Below are positions 1 to 8,256 of a DNA stretch of 64,000 nt, piece by piece (the stretch's first letter is position 1; each line of letters starts with the position of its first letter). The stretch is taken from NCBI RefSeq assembly GCF_036880405.1, contig NZ_JBAJJM010000004.1, positions 81,696 through 145,695 on the forward strand. Reading direction: 5' to 3'. A program made the translations under genes and the position numbers. The notes under the pieces are model-generated. The model had not been told where the DNA came from, ran no database searches, and saw only the letters and a list, made by a program, of their open reading frames with translations. Source of the stretch: Mannheimia indoligenes (GTDB lineage: Bacteria > Pseudomonadota > Gammaproteobacteria > Enterobacterales > Pasteurellaceae).

Positions 1-173
1 ACTTAATCAGTATCCCGGTAACTAACACTTCTGTAAACCCTGCACGTTCAACAGGTGTGGCGTTATTTCAAGGAAGCTGGGCGATTGAACAATTATGGTT
101 GTTCTGGGTTGCTCCGATCGTAGGTGCAATTATCGGTGCATTAGCTTACCGTTTCATCGCTGATGAAAAATAA
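1..173 (+). CDS. aqpZ: Aquaporin Z, C-terminal fragment
   Basis: Only the last 56 codons lie in the window, read in the frame beginning at base 3. The fragment carries the second aquaporin signature, NPARSTGVALF, followed by a tryptophan-rich loop (GSWAIEQLWLFW) and a final hydrophobic helix ending in ADEK. This closely matches the C-terminus of E. coli AqpZ, the tetrameric inner-membrane water channel. The NPA asparagine and the pore arginine that follows it are both present. The 5' part lies outside the window, so intactness cannot be judged. Confidence 0.93.
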   Translation, partial: LISIPVTNTSVNPARSTGVALFQGSWAIEQLWLFWVAPIVGAIIGALAYRFIADEK

Positions 174-246
174 TTTTAGCTAAAGTTCTATGCAGTCCTA
201 GCCATTATTGGTTAGGGCTGCTTTTTATTTATATGAAGGATTAAGA

Positions 247-387
247 ATGAAAATGTTAATTAAATTAGGTAGTGTGATTTTTGCAGCAGTACTGTTAAGT
301 GGTTGCTTAGTTACTTCGGTTGTGGGTGGCGTAGTCGGTACGGCGGTAGATGTTGTTGATGCTGTAACCCCTGATATTGTCGATTAA
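247..387 (+). CDS. Small lipoprotein, 46 aa, unknown function
   Basis: This short gene begins with MKMLIK, followed by a hydrophobic stretch and the lipobox LLSGC (Cys20). The mature peptide would be only 27 residues, rich in Val and Gly (SVVGGVVGTAVDVVDAV) and ending PDIVD. An AAGGA ribosome site lies 7-8 bases upstream of the ATG. The pattern (lipobox, Gly/Val segment, acidic tail) resembles small entericidin-like or glycine-zipper lipoproteins, but no family is assigned. It lies 73 bases after aqpZ on the same strand and may be cotranscribed. The lipobox, start context and clean stop support a real gene despite its size. Confidence 0.7.
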   Translation: MKMLIKLGSVIFAAVLLSGCLVTSVVGGVVGTAVDVVDAVTPDIVD

Positions 388-489
388 TAACTATTACAAG
401 CGGTTAAAATTCGCTGATAGATTGCAAATATAAAATAAAGCGTTACAATGGCTTGTTATTTTTAACTAAACGTGGATAAAGGATTCAAT

Positions 490-1077
490 ATGAAAATCAC
501 AAAAGATTTAGTACCAAGCATTGCTTACCAAGTGCGTACCCAAGACGGCGTATTGGTTGATGAAGCTCCGGTAAATCAACCCTTAGAGTATTTGCACGGT
601 CATAGCAACTTAGTGGAAGGTTTAGAAAAAGCCCTTGAAGGTAAAGTGGTTGGCGATGTATTTGAAGTACGTGTAAAACCGGAAGAAGGTTATGGCGAAT
701 ATAATGATAATATGGTTCAACGTGTGCCAAAAGACGTATTTATGGGCGTAGATGAGCTAGAAGTAGGTATGCGTTTTATTGCAGATACAGACTTAGGTCC
801 ATTACCTGTTGTGATTACTGAAGTGGACGGCGATGAAGTTGTGGTTGATGGCAACCATATGTTAGCCGGTCAAGAGTTATTATTCTCTGTAGAAGTAGTT
901 GGCGTGCGTGAAGCAACCGCAGAAGAAATTGCACACGGACACGTTCACGGTGGACACGAGCACGGTTGTGGTTGTGGCGGACACGATCATCATCACGATC
1001 ACGAAGGCTGCTGTGGCGGACACGATCACGACCATCACCATAATCACGGTGGTTGTGGTTGCGGCGGTCATCACTAA
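490..1077 (+). CDS. slyD: FKBP-type peptidyl-prolyl isomerase SlyD
   Basis: Cytoplasmic peptidyl-prolyl cis-trans isomerase, chaperone and nickel metallochaperone, 195 residues. The FKBP fold is split (about residues 1-69 and 129-150) around the insert-in-flap chaperone domain (about 70-128), as in E. coli SlyD. Residues 149-195 form a His/Cys-rich metal-binding tail with repeated GGHDH, GCGCGG and GCCGG units. An upstream GTG at 472 is in frame, but the ATG at 490 is preferred because AAAGGA precedes it at normal spacing and MKITKDLV matches family N-termini. In E. coli, SlyD delivers nickel to hydrogenase maturation; no hydrogenase or urease gene is in this window. A strong terminator follows. 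Confidence 0.95.
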   Translation: MKITKDLVPSIAYQVRTQDGVLVDEAPVNQPLEYLHGHSNLVEGLEKALEGKVVGDVFEVRVKPEEGYGEYNDNMVQRVPKDVFMGVDELEVGMRFIADTDLGPLPVVITEVDGDEVVVDGNHMLAGQELLFSVEVVGVREATAEEIAHGHVHGGHEHGCGCGGHDHHHDHEGCCGGHDHDHHHNHGGCGCGGHH

Positions 1078-1085
1078 TTCTTATT

Positions 1086-1116
1086 TCTCCCTCCTTTCTG
1101 GAGGGAGATCTATTTT
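1086..1116 (+). terminator. Terminator after slyD
   Basis: Perfect 9-bp stem TCTCCCTCC/GGAGGGAGA (1086-1094 with 1100-1108), 5-base loop, then a T-rich tract (TCTATTTT). It begins 8 bases after the slyD stop. Confidence 0.85.
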
Positions 1117-1198
1117 AAAATACCGATTAAAGCTAATGGTAAGCGGTCCAATTTCTTAGAAAATTTACCAATGTCTTTATAAAAATATAACCTTTCAA

Positions 1199-2728
1199 AT
1201 GATGAGTGAAACCAAACAAAACGAATCTGTAGATTATTTGCGTTCGATTTTAAGCTCGAACATTTATGATCTCGCCCAAGTTACCCCTCTGCAAAAAATG
1301 GAAAAACTGTCTGAACGTTTAGGCAATAATGTGTTTATTAAACGTGAAGATCGCCAGCCTGTGCATAGTTTTAAATTGCGTGGTGCTTTTGCAATGATTT
1401 CTAATCTATCTAAAGCACAAAAAGAAGCCGGTGTGATTGCCGCTTCCGCAGGTAATCACGCTCAAGGTGTGGCACTTTCAGCAAAACATTTAGGTTTAAG
1501 AGCCTTAATTGTAATGCCACAAAATACCCCGGCAATTAAAGTAGATGCGGTGCGTGGTTACGGTGGTGAAGTGTTGCTTTATGGTGCAAATTTTGATGAA
1601 GCCAAAGCAAAAGCGATTGAGCTTTCAACTGAATTGGGTATGACCTTTATTCACCCGTTTGACAGCCAGGCAGTAATTGCAGGGCAAGGCACTATCGGTT
1701 TGGAATTAGTGCAGCAAAAGCCGGATTTAGACTATATTTTCATTCCTGTTGGTGGTGGTGGATTAATTGCAGGCATCGCAGTATTCATTAAGCAAGTTTT
1801 ACCGAATATTAAAGTGATTGGGGTAGAGTCAAAAGATTCAGCCTGTTTATATCACGCCTTGAAAAACGGTCAGCCAACCGATTTAGAGCGTGTGGGCTTA
1901 TTTGCCGATGGTATTGCGGTTCGTCGTATTGGCGATGAAACCTTCCGCTTGTGCCAGCAATATGTTGATGATGTTGTATTGGTGGATAATGATGAAATCT
2001 GTGCTTCAATGAAGTTGATTTTTGAAAACGTGCGGGCAATTTCAGAGCCATCGGGGGCAACTTCACTGGCTGGTTTGAAGAAATATGTGAAACAGCACCA
2101 ATTACAAGAAAAGAATTTAGCTTGTATCCTTTCCGGGGCGAATGTTAATTTCCACACGTTGCGTTTTGTGTCTGAGCGTTGTGAAATCGGCGAAAAACGT
2201 GAAGCCTTGTTGGCGGTAACGATTCCTGAACAGAAAGGCAGTTTCCTAACTTTCTGTGAGATTTTAGGCAATCGTGCGGTAACTGAGTTTAACTATCGTC
2301 ATTCCGATGATCAAAATGCGTGCATATTTGTTGGCGTAAGAATTTCCGGTTCGGCAGAGAAGTTAGAAATCATTAAAGAGCTACAGCAAAATGGCTATGA
2401 TGTAACAGATCTGTCTGATGATGATATTGCTAAAACCCATATTCGTTATATGGTTGGTGGTAGAGCTGCTTCTATCAAAAATGAACAGCTATATAGTTTT
2501 GAATTCCCGGAACAGAAAGGGGCGTTACTGAAATTCTTGCAAATGCTCACAAATTGGGATATTTCTTTGTTCCATTACCGTGCTCACGGGGCAGATTATG
2601 GTGATATTCTCGCTGCATTTGCACTAAATCAAGGCGATGAAGTAGAATTAAATCAACATTTAGAACAGCTTGGCTATCGTTTCCAAAATGTTAGCAATAG
2701 CCCTGCATATCAATATTTTTTGAAGTAA
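1199..2728 (+). CDS. ilvA: Threonine ammonia-lyase, biosynthetic
   Basis: PLP-dependent deamination of L-threonine to 2-oxobutanoate, the committed step of isoleucine synthesis. The protein is 509 residues (E. coli IlvA 514). The catalytic domain carries the PLP lysine in HSFKLRGA (Lys59) and the phosphate-binding loop GGGGLIAG (about 185-192). The C-terminal third (about 335-509) contains two ACT-like regulatory halves, each with an EQKG motif, so this is the isoleucine-inhibited biosynthetic form and not the short catabolic TdcB form. Two consecutive ATGs (1199, 1202) could start translation; no clear Shine-Dalgarno is seen. No leader peptide with an Ile/Leu/Val codon run was found upstream. 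It ends 15 bases before glmM, suggesting cotranscription. Confidence 0.95.
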   Translation: MMSETKQNESVDYLRSILSSNIYDLAQVTPLQKMEKLSERLGNNVFIKREDRQPVHSFKLRGAFAMISNLSKAQKEAGVIAASAGNHAQGVALSAKHLGLRALIVMPQNTPAIKVDAVRGYGGEVLLYGANFDEAKAKAIELSTELGMTFIHPFDSQAVIAGQGTIGLELVQQKPDLDYIFIPVGGGGLIAGIAVFIKQVLPNIKVIGVESKDSACLYHALKNGQPTDLERVGLFADGIAVRRIGDETFRLCQQYVDDVVLVDNDEICASMKLIFENVRAISEPSGATSLAGLKKYVKQHQLQEKNLACILSGANVNFHTLRFVSERCEIGEKREALLAVTIPEQKGSFLTFCEILGNRAVTEFNYRHSDDQNACIFVGVRISGSAEKLEIIKELQQNGYDVTDLSDDDIAKTHIRYMVGGRAASIKNEQLYSFEFPEQKGALLKFLQMLTNWDISLFHYRAHGADYGDILAAFALNQGDEVELNQHLEQLGYRFQNVSNSPAYQYFLK

Positions 2729-2743
2729 AAGTTAGGAATTAAA

Positions 2744-4078
2744 ATGGCTCGTAAATATTTCGGTACAGACGGTGTGCGTGGAGAAGTAGGTAAATTCCCA
2801 ATTACCCCTGAATTTGCCTTAAAGCTCGGTTGGGCAGCCGGTAAAGTGCTGGCAACACAAGGCACGAAAAAGGTGTTAATTGGTAAAGATACCCGTATTT
2901 CAGGTTATATGTTGGAATCGGCACTTGAAGCGGGTTTAACTGCAGCTGGTTTATCGGCAGTATTTGTTGGTCCGATGCCAACCCCTGCGATAGCCTATTT
3001 AACCCGTACTTTCCGTGCTGAAGCAGGTATTGTGATTTCAGCCTCTCACAACCCATATTATGATAATGGGATTAAATTCTTCTCATCAGTAGGTGAAAAA
3101 TTGCCTGATGAAATCGAAGAAGCGATTGAAGCAATGCTTGATCAGCCGATGGATTGTGTAGATTCGGCAAATTTAGGACGTGCAAGCCGTATTAATGATG
3201 CAGCTGGGCGTTATATTGAGTTTTGTAAAGGAACTTTCCCATCTGAATTAAGCCTCGAAGGTTATAAGATAGTGGTGGATTGTGCCAATGGTGCAACTTA
3301 TCACATTGCCCCAAGTGTAATGCGTGAGCTAGGGGCAGAAGTGCTGGAAATTGGTACGAAACCGGACGGTTTGAACATCAACGAAAAATGTGGTGCGACG
3401 GATATTAAAGCACTACAAAAAGTAGTGGTAGAAGCCGGTGCTGATGTTGGCTTGGCTTATGATGGTGATGGCGACCGTTTAATTATGGTTGATCACTTAG
3501 GTAACAAAGTAGATGGTGACCAAATCCTGTTTATTTTAGCCCGTGAAGCCTTGCGTTCAGGCAAATTACAAGGCGGCGTAGTTGGTACATTAATGAGTAA
3601 TATGAGCTTGGAATTAGCGTTAAAAGAGCTTGCGATTCCGTTCTCTCGTGCTAACGTGGGCGACCGCTATGTGCTGGAACAGCTTAAAGAAAAAGGCTGG
3701 AAACTCGGTGGCGAAAACTCAGGGCATATCATCGTGTTAGATAAAAATACAACAGGTGATGGCGTAATTGCCTCTCTGCAAGTATTAGCTGCAATGGTAA
3801 GCCATAAATTAAGTCTCAATGATTTAGCGAAAGCTGTACCGTTATTCCCTCAAGTTCTACTGAATGTTCGTTTTGAGAAAGGTGCGGCAAATCCACTTGA
3901 AAGTGATGAAGTGAAAGCCGTTGCTGCTGAAGTAGAAAAACGTTTGGCAGGTAAAGGGCGTATTTTATTGCGTAAATCAGGCACTGAGCCATTAATTCGT
4001 GTAATGGTTGAATGCGAAGATGGACAACTCGCACAAAGCTGTGCAGAAGAAATTGTTGAAGCAGTAAAACGTAATTAA
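2744..4078 (+). CDS. glmM: Phosphoglucosamine mutase
   Basis: Interconverts glucosamine-6-phosphate and glucosamine-1-phosphate, supplying UDP-GlcNAc for peptidoglycan and LPS. The protein is 444 residues, the usual length. Visible landmarks are the N-terminal FGTDGVRG motif, the catalytic phosphoserine in SASHNP (Ser101), the metal-binding DGDGDR loop (about 240-245), the sugar-binding GGENSGH motif and the C-terminal phosphate loop RKSGTEPLIRVMVE. In many gammaproteobacteria glmM follows ftsH and folP; here it follows ilvA by 15 bases. A Shine-Dalgarno (TTAGGA) lies 9 bases before the ATG. nagB and nagA, which work on the same pool in the catabolic direction, lie far downstream at 54-56 kb. 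Confidence 0.97.
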   Translation: MARKYFGTDGVRGEVGKFPITPEFALKLGWAAGKVLATQGTKKVLIGKDTRISGYMLESALEAGLTAAGLSAVFVGPMPTPAIAYLTRTFRAEAGIVISASHNPYYDNGIKFFSSVGEKLPDEIEEAIEAMLDQPMDCVDSANLGRASRINDAAGRYIEFCKGTFPSELSLEGYKIVVDCANGATYHIAPSVMRELGAEVLEIGTKPDGLNINEKCGATDIKALQKVVVEAGADVGLAYDGDGDRLIMVDHLGNKVDGDQILFILAREALRSGKLQGGVVGTLMSNMSLELALKELAIPFSRANVGDRYVLEQLKEKGWKLGGENSGHIIVLDKNTTGDGVIASLQVLAAMVSHKLSLNDLAKAVPLFPQVLLNVRFEKGAANPLESDEVKAVAAEVEKRLAGKGRILLRKSGTEPLIRVMVECEDGQLAQSCAEEIVEAVKRN

Positions 4079-4081
4079 TCG

Positions 4082-4126
4082 CAAGCGGTTATATTTTGTA
4101 AAAAATTTGCAAAATATGACCGCTTG
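4082..4126 (+). terminator. Inverted uptake-signal pair, likely terminator of glmM
   Basis: A 17-bp stem (4082-4098 with 4110-4126, one G-T pair) is built from two head-to-head uptake signals (CAAGCGGTT and GACCGCTTG) with their AT-rich tails, around an 11-base A/T loop. The sequence after the stem is TTGTTT, so termination is plausible but not strong. Confidence 0.6.
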
Positions 4127-4146
4127 TTGTTTAAAAGGAGCAAAAA

Positions 4147-4806
4147 ATGGATCAACAAGAAATGAAAAAAATTGCAGCTCAAGCTGCATTAAAATTTGTA
4201 AAACCGAATACGATTGTAGGCGTGGGCAGTGGCTCAACAGTAAACTGTTTTATTGATGCCCTCGCTTCAATAAAAGAAGAAATTAAAGGGGCAGTTGCTG
4301 CATCAAAAGCCTCAGAAGAACGCCTGCGTGATATCGGCATTGAAGTCTTTAGTGCCAATGAAGTTAGCGAGCTTGATGTTTATATTGATGGGGCTGATGA
4401 AATCACGCCTCAAGGAGCAATGATTAAAGGCGGTGGTGCAGCATTAACTCGTGAGAAAATTGTCAGTTCTTTGGCTAAAAAATTTATCTGTATTGTTGAT
4501 AGCTCAAAACAAGTGGACGTTTTAGGTTCAACTTTCCCATTACCGGTAGAAGTTATTCCAATGGCTCGCTCTTATGTAGCTCGTCAATTAGTGGCACTTG
4601 GCGGTTCGCCGGAATATCGTGAAGGTGTAGTAACCGATAATGGCAACGTGATTTTAGATGTACATAATTTTAAAATTATCGAACCGTTGAAAATGGAGCA
4701 TACAATCAATAATATTGCAGGTGTCGTTACAAATGGCATTTTCGCACAGCGTTATGCTAATGTTACCATTGTTGGCACACCTGAAGGTGCAGTTATATTA
4801 GAATAA
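4147..4806 (+). CDS. rpiA: Ribose-5-phosphate isomerase A
   Basis: Interconverts ribose-5-phosphate and ribulose-5-phosphate in the non-oxidative pentose phosphate pathway. The protein is 219 residues, as in E. coli. Conserved blocks are GVGSGSTVNCFIDAL (substrate phosphate loop, about 25-39), DGADEI (81-86, containing catalytic aspartates) and KGGGAALTREK (94-104, with the catalytic lysine). An AGGAG ribosome site lies directly upstream. The gene is separated from glmM by an uptake-signal hairpin and from serA by 36 bases, an rpiA-serA arrangement also known from E. coli. It links to the rbs operon and transaldolase in this window through ribose-5-phosphate. Confidence 0.97.
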   Translation: MDQQEMKKIAAQAALKFVKPNTIVGVGSGSTVNCFIDALASIKEEIKGAVAASKASEERLRDIGIEVFSANEVSELDVYIDGADEITPQGAMIKGGGAALTREKIVSSLAKKFICIVDSSKQVDVLGSTFPLPVEVIPMARSYVARQLVALGGSPEYREGVVTDNGNVILDVHNFKIIEPLKMEHTINNIAGVVTNGIFAQRYANVTIVGTPEGAVILE

Positions 4807-4842
4807 TTTATTATCGCAAACACATAATACTAGGAGCAAAAA

Positions 4843-6072
4843 ATGGCTAAAATTTCTTTGGATAAATCAAAGATTAAATTTCTTCTACTTGAAGGCGTGC
4901 ATCAAAATGCAATTGATGTACTCTTAGCGGCGGGTTATACCAATATTGAAGTACATAAGAAGGCACTTGATGGTCAAGAGTTAATTGATGCAATTAAAGA
5001 TGCACACTTTGTTGGTATTCGCTCACGTACCTTTTTAACAGAAGAGGTGCTAGCTCAAGCTCCGAAATTAATTGCGATTGGTTGTTTCTGTATCGGGACA
5101 AACCAAGTTGATTTAAGTGCGGCGAAAAGACGAGGTATTCCGGTATTCAATGCACCGTTCTCAAATACTCGCTCTGTGGCAGAATTAGTGCTTGCAGAAA
5201 TGATTTTATTAATGCGTAAAGTACCGTCTGCCAATGCTGAAGTGCATCGTGGGGTGTGGAATAAATCTGCTGCCGGTGCAAATGAAGTGCGTGGCAAAAA
5301 ACTAGGTATTGTAGGTTATGGACATATCGGTTCGCAGTTAAGTGTGCTTGCTGAAGCAATCGGTATGCAAGTTTATTTCTACGATGTTGAAAATAAACTA
5401 CCGCTTGGTAATGCACAGCAAGTTCCGACGTTGGAGCATCTACTTTCAACTTGCGATATGATTTCATTACACGTTCCGGAGATCGATTCTACCAAAAACC
5501 TAATGAGTGCAGAACGTATTGCTCAATTAAAAGAAGGTTCGGTATTAATTAATGCGGCTCGCGGTACGGTAGTTGATATTGATGCGTTAGTAGCCCGTTT
5601 GGAAGCAGGCACATTGCGTGGTGCGGCAATTGACGTATTCCCAGAAGAGCCAGCGTCAATTAACGATCCGTTTGTATCACCATTATGTAAGTTTGATAAC
5701 GTTATCTTAACGCCACACATCGGAGGATCAACTTCTGAAGCACAAGCGAATATTGGTACGGAAGTAGCGAATAAATTTGTGAAATATTCAGATAATGGCT
5801 CAACTGTAACTGCTGTAAACTTCCCGGAAGTTTCATTACCGATTCATAATCAAGCTAAACGCTTATTACATATTCACGAAAATCGTCCGGGTATCTTAAA
5901 TCAGATCAACCAAATCTTTGTGGATCTAAATGTAAATATTGCAGCACAATACTTACAAACCGACCCAACTATTGGTTATGTCGTGATCGATGTGGAATGT
6001 GATAATGTTGATGATGCATTACAACGCTTAAAAGTCATTGAAGGCACAATTCGAGCACGTGTACTTTACTAA
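4843..6072 (+). CDS. serA: D-3-phosphoglycerate dehydrogenase
   Basis: NAD-dependent oxidation of 3-phosphoglycerate to 3-phosphohydroxypyruvate, the first step of serine synthesis. The 409-residue protein has the short, E. coli-like architecture: substrate domain, NAD domain with GYGHIG (about 159-164), catalytic Arg in NAARG (about 240), Glu in PEEPA (about 269) and His in TPHIGG (about 292). A C-terminal ACT domain (about 337-409, LLHIHENRPGIL) would bind the feedback inhibitor serine. AGGAG lies before the ATG. It is followed by a strong bidirectional terminator facing the convergent barrel-protein gene. Confidence 0.97.
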   Translation: MAKISLDKSKIKFLLLEGVHQNAIDVLLAAGYTNIEVHKKALDGQELIDAIKDAHFVGIRSRTFLTEEVLAQAPKLIAIGCFCIGTNQVDLSAAKRRGIPVFNAPFSNTRSVAELVLAEMILLMRKVPSANAEVHRGVWNKSAAGANEVRGKKLGIVGYGHIGSQLSVLAEAIGMQVYFYDVENKLPLGNAQQVPTLEHLLSTCDMISLHVPEIDSTKNLMSAERIAQLKEGSVLINAARGTVVDIDALVARLEAGTLRGAAIDVFPEEPASINDPFVSPLCKFDNVILTPHIGGSTSEAQANIGTEVANKFVKYSDNGSTVTAVNFPEVSLPIHNQAKRLLHIHENRPGILNQINQIFVDLNVNIAAQYLQTDPTIGYVVIDVECDNVDDALQRLKVIEGTIRARVLY

Positions 6073-6080
6073 TTAAGCAA

Positions 6081-6108
6081 AGAGCCTGAATAATATTCAG
6101 GCTCTTTT
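6081..6108. terminator. Bidirectional terminator between serA and the barrel gene
   Basis: Perfect 10-bp stem AGAGCCTGAA/TTCAGGCTCT (6081-6090 with 6096-6105) with a 5-base loop and a short T run. It lies between two convergent genes, followed by an uptake signal at 6112-6120. Confidence 0.85.
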
Positions 6109-6158
6109 GTTACAAGCGGTCATATTTTTAAAAAATTTTACAACCGATTAATTTATGC

Positions 6159-6677
6159 TTAGAAACGATAAGTGGCATTTGCTGTGAAAGAGTTGCCTTT
6201 TAATTTTGTACCACTGCGTTTTAAGTTATCACGAGTATATTCTGCAGTAAGTTCTACATCGCTTGATACAGCATATTTTGCCCCTGCACCAAAGCCGAAG
6301 CCACGATAAGTTTCGTTACCGACTTTAGTTGAGCTTGCATCAACTTTTACATAAGGAAGTAAGTCTGAGCCAACACGATAACCTTGTTGATAAGCAACGG
6401 TATATTTATTTTTTTGTTTTACATCACTAAATACTTTAGTGCTGCCTACTTTTGCTTTACCTTGCACCACACCTACAAAGTTATTGCCTTGATCGATACC
6501 GTAATCAACAACTAAGACCGGACCTGTTGAGTCTTTACCTTTTACGCCATCTACGTTGTACTTGGTCGTTGTTACGTCAACACCTACGCCAACACCGGTA
6601 AATGTATTACCAACCGGGGCTGCAAATAAATTTGCGGAGAATAAGCAAGCAAGTGTTGCAATAGTTAATTTCTTCAT
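6159..6677 (-). CDS. Small outer-membrane beta-barrel protein
   Basis: 172-residue secreted protein, probably an eight-stranded outer-membrane barrel. A classic signal peptide (MKKLTIATLACLFSANLFAA) should be cleaved after FAA. The rest consists of alternating polar/hydrophobic segments with glycine turns (FTGVGVGVDV, YRGFGFGAGAKYAV, SFTANATYRF), and the protein ends in Phe, as barrels recognised by BamA do. It resembles the OmpX/opacity-type porin-like families; I do not recognise a named member. A GAGG ribosome site precedes the ATG. It lies 17 bases downstream of the arcA stop on the same strand, so some readthrough from arcA is possible. Function unknown; adhesion, stress or host interaction are guesses. 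Confidence 0.75.
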   Translation of the reverse strand: MKKLTIATLACLFSANLFAAPVGNTFTGVGVGVDVTTTKYNVDGVKGKDSTGPVLVVDYGIDQGNNFVGVVQGKAKVGSTKVFSDVKQKNKYTVAYQQGYRVGSDLLPYVKVDASSTKVGNETYRGFGFGAGAKYAVSSDVELTAEYTRDNLKRSGTKLKGNSFTANATYRF

Positions 6678-6694
6678 ATATGACTCCTCTTTGA

Positions 6695-7411
6695 CTAAGA
6701 TTCAATATTACCGCAGAAGCGATAACCTTCTCCGTGAATAGTTACGATCATTTCCGGTGTATTTGGGTGATCTTCAAAATGTTTACGAATACGGCGGATT
6801 GTTACATCAACGGTTCTATCGTGAGGTTTTAATTCACGTCCTGCCATTTTCTTCAGTAAATCTTCACGAGTTTGGATTTTACCCGGATTTTCACAGAAAT
6901 GTAATAACGCTCTAAATTCACTACGTGGCAATTTCGTTGCTTCACCTTCAGGATTAATAAGGCTGTGGCTGTGAATATCTAATGTCCAGCCGTTAAAGCG
7001 ATAACGTTCCACATCGGATTGCTCTTTTGTTTCATTTTTTTCGCCCATTGTACGCTGAAGTAAATTTCTAGCACGAATAGTTAATTCGCGTGGGTTAAAC
7101 GGTTTAGTAATGTAATCATCAGCACCAATTTCTAACCCTAAAATTTTATCAATTTCGTTATCACGACCGGTTAAAAACATTAAAGGTAATTTACGGTTCT
7201 CTCGAATTTCACGAGCTAAAATTAAGCCGTTTTTACCCGGTAAGTTGATATCCATTAACACAAGATTGATTTCTTGAGCATTCAATACTGTGTGCATTTC
7301 TTCGCCGTTAGATGCTTGAAATACTTGATAACCTTCACCCTCAAAAATGCTTTTGAGCATATTCCTTGTGACTAATTCATCCTCAACAATTAAGATTTGT
7401 GGGATTTTCAT
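6695..7411 (-). CDS. arcA: Aerobic respiration response regulator ArcA
   Basis: OmpR-family response regulator of the ArcBA redox system, which represses aerobic respiration genes when the quinone pool is reduced. The 238-residue protein has an N-terminal receiver domain with acidic pocket Glu10/Asp11, phosphoacceptor Asp54 (LVLMDINLPG), Thr81 and Lys103 (ITKPFNPREL). A C-terminal winged helix ends in VTIHGEGYRFCG. The sequence is strongly ArcA-like. No sensor kinase adjoins it, as expected because arcB is normally unlinked. The 141-base upstream region is AT-rich with several TTATAA-like boxes, consistent with a promoter, but no specific site is called. Confidence 0.95.
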   Translation of the reverse strand: MKIPQILIVEDELVTRNMLKSIFEGEGYQVFQASNGEEMHTVLNAQEINLVLMDINLPGKNGLILAREIRENRKLPLMFLTGRDNEIDKILGLEIGADDYITKPFNPRELTIRARNLLQRTMGEKNETKEQSDVERYRFNGWTLDIHSHSLINPEGEATKLPRSEFRALLHFCENPGKIQTREDLLKKMAGRELKPHDRTVDVTIRRIRKHFEDHPNTPEMIVTIHGEGYRFCGNIES

Positions 7412-7552
7412 TTTTTAACCTCTGATCTAATTTATAAATTCTGTTTATAACCTTTATGTTACAAATTATTTAAATTCTACTTATAAATTTCTAAATGGAA
7501 AGCATAAAAATGACAATTTGTTTAATTCAATCAAATTTTTAGCTATTTCTCT

Positions 7553-8245
7553 CTATTTTTCTCTATCATCAACACCTAAAATTAAGTAATTACCGTCAAT
7601 ATCGGCAAGACTACGAAAACCGATGTTATAAATATGACAACCATATTTAGAATTTTTATTGTCGTAATGAAAATTATCGTGATGATGTCCGTGAAAAATC
7701 TTAGTTGCCCCTAGCTTTTTAGCCAGTTGGTTAATTACTGCAAAACCTTGTGGGTGTGGCTTAGGTGCTTCGTGCGTAATTAAAATATCAGCTGTTTCGT
7801 TTTCTAATGCTTCAAAATCTGAAGGAAAAATAGAAGAACGGTGTCTTAGTGGCACCCCTCCTCGCCAAATTTTCTCTTGTGGAGTATATTGGCAAAAATG
7901 AATAGGGTCAAAAAACATAGGTCGATTCGGTGGCATCCAGATATGCCCTCGAAACACACCGCCAATCCCCGCAATTTTTACCCCTTGAATTTCCACTACT
8001 TTGCCGTGAATATTGCGTTCTTTCCAATGGCTATTCCAAACAGAATCAAAGGCAGCAACAGTTTTACTGTCGTGATTACCGTGAATAAACCAAATATCGC
8101 AATGTTGGGAAAGTTTATCTAATTCATCGGGAGTCGTGAGTTGGAGATCACCTAGAATAACTAGAGACACTTCCTCTGTTTGTTGTTGTAAAACAGGGTA
8201 AAGATGCTCGTAGCTACCGTGCGGATCACCTGCAAAAAGTATCAT
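7553..8245 (-). CDS. Calcineurin-like metallophosphoesterase
   Basis: 230-residue cytoplasmic protein with the complete metallophosphoesterase motif set: GDPHG (Asp7, His9), GDLQ (Asp33), GNHD (57-59), a histidine in ITHEAP and HGHHH near the C-terminus. It is therefore probably a di-metal phosphoesterase; the substrate is unknown. The gene starts 11 bases after nadR on the same strand, so the two are almost certainly cotranscribed. That suggests, but does not show, a role in nucleotide or NAD metabolism (for example cleavage of a dinucleotide or phosphorylated nicotinamide compound). There is no signal peptide or membrane segment. Confidence 0.85.
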   Translation of the reverse strand: MILFAGDPHGSYEHLYPVLQQQTEEVSLVILGDLQLTTPDELDKLSQHCDIWFIHGNHDSKTVAAFDSVWNSHWKERNIHGKVVEIQGVKIAGIGGVFRGHIWMPPNRPMFFDPIHFCQYTPQEKIWRGGVPLRHRSSIFPSDFEALENETADILITHEAPKPHPQGFAVINQLAKKLGATKIFHGHHHDNFHYDNKNSKYGCHIYNIGFRSLADIDGNYLILGVDDREK

Positions 8246-8256
8246 CTTGTATTCCG

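Noticed and set aside
899..1159. Overlapping frames on both strands across the slyD tail
   Set aside because: They are shadows of the repetitive His/Cys codons (CAC/GGT); translations are Thr/Ile/Val repeats with no ribosome site, and slyD explains the codons.
1117..1198. ilv-type attenuator leader before ilvA
   Set aside because: Only about 80 bases lie between the slyD terminator and ilvA, with no short frame rich in Ile/Leu/Val codons and no paired terminator/antiterminator.
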